NCBI GenBank assembly: GCA_943704495.1
Contig: CALSCR010000867.1
Location: 1-37,279, forward strand
Direction of reading: 5' to 3'
Length of the DNA stretch: 37,279 nucleotides
DNA from: Pigoraptor chileana
Lineage: Eukaryota > Opisthokonta > Filasterea
The notes under the pieces were generated by a model. It saw only the letters and a program-made list of their open reading frames with translations. It was not told where the DNA came from and ran no database searches. The translations under genes were made by a program, and so were the position numbers. Below are positions 33,918 through 37,279 of this stretch, piece by piece; position 1 is the first letter of the stretch; each line of letters opens with the position of its first letter.

Positions 33918-34350
33918 GGCTGCGGCGATTCAAATGTTTCGTGATGACAAACAACCGTGATAGAAAGAGAGAGAGAGAGAAAGTGCACAGTGGATATACC
34001 ACACTCGACGAAATACAGGTGCTTGCAGAACATTGCCATGAAGGAACATGCTGGCTCCTGTGTGCTTGTGTGTGTATGTGTGTGTGTGTGTGTTTGTCGA
34101 GTGAGGCAAATGCAGCGTCAGATTCAGAATGGCCATTCTGCCGATTGCTCAGATCGACCACGCTGAAAGTCAGCTGTGTCCAATCAACACCCTTGCTCAA
34201 TCTCGCAAGATTTCTTGGTTTCCCGCCAAAAAGGGCTGACAGACACTTTCACAAATGGCGGCAACCTCGTCTGTGATTCGAAATGAATAAGCGATTGTGC
34301 AACAACACTGTACATCACACAGACCGCGCATCATACAGCTGACTGTCGCC
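33918..34350. promoter_or_regulatory. Divergent promoter region of G3BP and RFC2
   Basis: 433 bp between start codons. Contains a GA-rich run (33963-33984) and a GT run near 34070-34093. I see no CRE or CACGTG core here, unlike the other two divergent promoters. Confidence 0.45.
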
Positions 34351-35848
34351 ATGGAAGTAGACGCAGACGGTGGACTGGCGCCTGTAGTGGCCGCGGGTGG
34401 TCTTGCGTCCGCCGCCCCCGCCTCCGCCGCGCGCGCAGAGCTCCCGTGGGTGGAGAAGTACCGGCCGCTGGTGCTGTCCGATGTGGTTGGCAACGAGGAG
34501 ACTGTGCGGCGGCTCGAGGTGATTGCTGTGGAAGGCAATATGCCCAATTTGATTATTGCTGGCCCGCCAGGCACGGGCAAGACGACCAGCATCCTCTGCC
34601 TCGCGCGCACGCTCCTTGGACCCGCTGTCAAGGATGCAGTGCTCGAACTGAATGCGTCAGACGACCGTGGCATCGAGGTCGTCAGGAACAACATCAAGAT
34701 GTTTGCACAAAAAAAAGTGACGCTTCCGGCGGGGCGCCACAAAATCATCATTCTCGACGAGGCTGACAGCATGACCCAGGGCGCCCAGCAGGCGCTCAGG
34801 CGCACAATGGAGATCTTTTCCAGCACAACGCGCTTTGCGCTCGCGTGCAACGCTTCTGACAAAATTATTGAGGCGATTCAGAGCCGCTGCGCTATTCTGC
34901 GGTACACCAAGCTTTCGGATGAGCAAGTGCTGAAGCGGCTACTTGAGATATGTGCTGCCGAGAAGGTGCGCCACATGCACACACACTCACACACACTCAC
35001 ACACACACACCACACACACACATCTTAATGTATGACAAAATCATAACTGGTATATTCCACGTGTGCACAGGTCGCCGCTGCCGAGGACGGACTTGAGGCA
35101 CTTGTATTTACGGCACAGGGCGACATGCGCCAGGCAATCAACAATCTTCAGTCGACTATCTCTGGATTTGGTCTTGTCAACAGCGATAATGTCTTTAAGG
35201 TGAGCGCCGTGAGTCGTGGATCAGACCCTGTGTGTGGGTCGCCGCGACGGTGGACAGGTGCACTGACCAATTTTGTCGGTGCTTGTGCTTGTGCGTGCGC
35301 GTGCAGGTGTGCGACCAGCCGCACCCGCTTCTCGTGCGCTCCATGATTGATGCGTGCGCAAAGGGCCGCATTGACGACGCATGCGGCGGACTTCACGAGC
35401 TGTGGGATCTGGGATATTCACCCCTCGACATTGTTTCCACTCTATTTCGAGTTGTCAAGAACGCCGATCTTGCCGAACATGTCCGCCTCGAGTACATGAA
35501 GGTGAGCTATTTTGTCACTGCTTACAATGGACAATGGTGGCAAGCATATTAAAATCGTTGTCGTGGCGTCATGCCCCTCTGCAAGCCCGAGAGATGTAGG
35601 ATTCAAGTCAGTGTCATAGGCGCTGTGCCCATGGATTCCACAACAAGCCCGAGAGAGGGAGGGATGTCTGATCTGTCCGCCGGGACGCACGTGAGCACAA
35701 TCTCAGCCTGCCTTGCATGCCCTGCACCCGCACACAGGAAATCGGACACGCACACCTCAAGATGACCGACGGCATCGACAGCCTATTGCAACTGTCGGGG
35801 CTTATTGCGCGATTATGTGACGTCGTAACTTCACGTCCCGCAAATTAA
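34351..35848 (+). CDS. RFC2: Replication factor C small subunit RFC2 (yeast Rfc4)
   Basis: Four exons: 34351-34965, 35071-35199, 35307-35501, 35738-35848; 349 residues (human 354), all phase 0. Part of the RFC clamp loader that opens PCNA on primed DNA. AAA+ marks: LPWVEKYRP, Walker [19 protein letters not shown], Walker [20 protein letters not shown] as sensor 1, and [10 protein letters not shown] with the SRC arginine finger. C-terminal collar helices begin [13 protein letters not shown] and continue CDQPHPLL. Alignment runs co-linear with human RFC2 rather than RFC4 or RFC5. N-terminus is Ala/Gly/Asp-rich. Intron 1 holds a CA run; intron 3 holds a copy of the dispersed repeat. Start: first [12 protein letters not shown]. 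Confidence 0.97.
34977..35024. repeat. CA/CACT-rich microsatellite in RFC2 intron 1
   Basis: Imperfect (CA)n with CACACT interruptions, directly after the donor of RFC2 intron 1. Confidence 0.85.
35582..35656 (+). repeat. Dispersed short repeat flanked by a 13-bp direct repeat, RFC2 intron 3
   Basis: The fullest copy of the TAGGATTCAAGTCAGTGT...GGCGCTGTGCCCATGGA...CCACAA unit (35597-35645). It is bracketed by two perfect copies of CAAGCCCGAGAGA at 35582-35594 and 35644-35656. The bracket could be a target-site duplication or a sign of tandem copying. Confidence 0.8.
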
Positions 35849-36265
35849 GCACTCGCCCTTTCCTTTATTATGTGTGTGCCTGCATGGTTGGTTGCAGCTG
35901 GCGGTTGCCGAGTTGGGTGACTTTCATGCAAGACAAAAGGCACAGACACAAAACAGCTTGCCAGTGCCCATAGAACAAACCAGCCCGTCGCGGCGAAACC
36001 GATCGCACAGCATACAACTAATACCATCCTCCATGCCTGAGAAGGCACACCAACAGTGTTGGTGCGAACAAGATAACCGAGGTCAACGCTTGCAAACAAA
36101 TAAAACACGCACCCAAAGAATACCGCAGCAACGCAGATGAGCAGGAGCCAGCCTGCGACCACCACGACACTCAGACATTCAAATGTGGGATAAGCGCCTC
36201 CCGAGGCAAAAAGCAAAGCTCGCCCGATCGCATTAGAGATCACCGCAGTTCGTCAAATTCTGCAG
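35849..36265. other. Spacer between RFC2 and the minus-strand orphan gene
   Basis: Probably the 3' UTR of the orphan gene; a minus-strand AATAAA lies at 35864-35869 (plus-strand TTTATT). A 132-codon minus-strand open frame with hydrophobic stretches crosses this region but has no ATG (see rejected items). Confidence 0.4.
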
Positions 36266-37127
36266 TTACAGCGGCCGCGCACTCAGTGCCTTCTTTCGGT
36301 CACTCTCAAGCAGCCGCACAAAGCTCGAGAGCTGTGCTTGCGGCGTCGCAACAACAGGCTCTTTCTCGCGAATCTCCGCAAGCATGGCCGCCAGGGCGGA
36401 CGAAATGACCTCACCCGACGGGAGGCTCGGGTCCTTCGCCATTGTTTCGGCACATACGGTCGCATAGCTGCAGCAATAAATGAGACCCATACTTGCACAT
36501 CAACCACTGGTCCAATGCTGCTGACAAGGCGCACAGATGCCATTAATAACAGGAAACCAAACCAGCGCACCTGTCCGCCAAGGTGGGAACCAATGGTCCT
36601 TTCGAGAAGAGGTTGAGATGGCCCCCAGACTCCTTAAGAAACTTTCTGCAGATTCAAGATTCCAATGCAAACCCACGTGATTGAGCCACCGTGCAGACAA
36701 CGAACACACCTACTCACCCTTCGACCCTCTCTCTTCACCTCCTCACTCTCGGGCACGGCGACAAAGACAAGGACTTGAATCCTACATCTCTCTGTCTCTC
36801 TGCCCTATGGAGTCGGCAAAGACACTGACCTGAATCCTATATTTGTCTCTCTCTCCTTCTCTCTTCCTCTCACACACACCTATGACGGAAATAAAGGACA
36901 TGGTGACATACTCCATGAACTCACGTGCGCAGTTCACTGTGTGCGGGCTTAAGATTAACAACAGAGCGTTTGGTTGGTGGTTTTGCAGCACCGGCGCGCA
37001 CGTCCGCCGGGGGCCTCTTGTTTGCCGCGGCCAGCCAATTGGCAGGGGGCGACAGCTTCATGGACACAGCGCTGTTCATTCTGCACGCAGCAAGCAAACG
37101 AGGCTCGACGTCAGAACTCCGATTCAT
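36266..37127 (-). CDS. Small protein of unknown function (four inferred exons)
   Basis: I do not recognise this protein. Inferred exons in transcript order: 37127-36925, 36645-36571, 36520-36497, 36467-36266; 167 residues. The first exon starts MNRSSDVEPRLLAACR and leaves at a consensus GTGAGT donor. Its split codon fits the second exon, which gives KFLKESGGHLNLFSKG then PLVPTLADR. The third exon is very short and needs a GC donor (GCAAGT) to keep phase; a GT donor four bases later breaks the frame. The last exon has an amphipathic helix (SSALAAMLAEIREKEP), then LSSFVRLLESDRKKAL and the stop. The protein is basic at the start and helical later, with no membrane segment. Intron 1 contains reverse copies of the dispersed repeat. 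Exon boundaries 3 and 4 are the weakest part. Confidence 0.45.
36771..36839 (-). repeat. Dispersed short repeat, two reverse-oriented units
   Basis: Read on the minus strand: ATAGGATTCAGGTCAGTGT, a GACTCCATAGGGC segment, a GA/CA-rich link, then a second TAGGATTCAAGTCC. The two cores are at 36803-36839 and 36771-36784. Same arrangement of unit, GA-rich link, unit as in FBXW7 intron 5. Confidence 0.8.
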
Positions 37128-37222
37128 TCCATATTCGAATGAAAGCAAACGCAAAACAGAGAAAGATGTAGGATTCAAGTCAGTGTTGTGGCCTGGACTC
37201 CACAAGAGAGAGAGAGCGAGAG

Positions 37223-37279
<57 letters not shown>
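37128..37279. repeat. Dispersed repeat copy (37169-37205) followed by a (GA)n tract to the window end
   Basis: The unit TAGGATTCAAGTCAGTGT, a shortened middle, then GGACTCCACAA runs directly into GAGAGAGAGC and a pure GA run through the last base. It lies just upstream of the orphan gene's start. The window, like a contig, ends inside the microsatellite. Confidence 0.9.

Noticed and set aside
35845-36243. 132-codon minus-strand frame with several hydrophobic stretches, ending on the RFC2 stop (TTAA palindrome)
   Set aside because: It opens with GTG after an in-frame TGA, has no ATG and no family resemblance, and its tail covers a minus-strand AATAAA. More likely 3' UTR of the orphan gene.
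36988-37195. Plus-strand open frame after a TTTTGCAG acceptor (contains FMDTALFILHAASKRGS)
   Set aside because: It overlaps the minus-strand first exon, has no matching upstream exon or downstream donor and runs into the dispersed repeat. The minus strand has a consensus GTGAGT donor and phase-consistent partners. Not fully excluded.
1-37279. tRNA, rRNA, CRISPR arrays and autonomous transposons
   Set aside because: No canonical tRNA B-box within a cloverleaf, no rRNA sequence, no regular spacer array, and no transposase or reverse-transcriptase motif was seen on either strand.

Overview
This is a nuclear fragment from a unicellular eukaryote with a compact, intron-bearing genome. It carries twelve protein genes on both strands. 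They are separated by only about 70-900 bp and are interrupted by about 44 short spliceosomal introns (mostly 70-300 bp, rich in GT/TG runs). The gene set is conserved eukaryotic housekeeping: a Cdc4/FBXW7 ubiquitin-ligase receptor, TFIIH subunit TFB5, nucleoporin NUP188, RFC2, G3BP, a SLC35B3-type PAPS transporter, xanthine dehydrogenase, xylulokinase and transaldolase. An opisthokont-related protist (for example a choanoflagellate-like holozoan) would fit the closeness of FBXW7, NUP188, SLC35B3 and XYLB to the animal proteins. That placement is inference; nothing in the window proves it.

Layout from left to right. (AC)n tract at 1-70. FBXW7/Cdc4 (+, 177-3221, 8 exons). A 1661-residue single-exon, low-complexity protein with one fibronectin-III-like domain (+, 3591-8576). 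A carnosine N-methyltransferase-like enzyme (-, main exon 9043-10387, 5' exon unresolved). TFB5 (+, 11327-11885, three tiny exons). NUP188 (-, 12033-19201, 6 exons). Transaldolase (+, 19612-21790, 9 exons). A 25-27 bp minisatellite near 22124. SLC35B3 (+, 22648-24843, 6 exons). Xanthine dehydrogenase (-, 24911-29393, 3 exons). Xylulokinase (+, 29813-31840, 6 exons). G3BP (-, 32266-33917, 4 exons). RFC2 (+, 34351-35848, 4 exons). An unrecognised small gene (-, 36266-37127, 4 exons inferred). A (GA)n tract closes the window.

The genes do not form one pathway. Three divergent pairs share short promoters (NUP188/transaldolase, XDH/xylulokinase, G3BP/RFC2). The first two of these promoters each hold a perfect TGACGTCA. 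Several pairs converge tightly: TFB5/NUP188 have 147 bp between stops and SLC35B3/XDH have 67 bp.

I found no new multi-gene system. The features most worth follow-up are genome-style signals: strong over-representation of the palindrome TCACGTGA inside and outside genes, repeated GTGGGT 5' splice sites, at least two GC-AG introns forced by protein alignment, a dispersed short repeat sharing the core TAGGATTCAAGTC, and two unrecognised proteins. Exon models were built by eye from splice sites, reading phase and remembered family sequences. No alignment or search was run.
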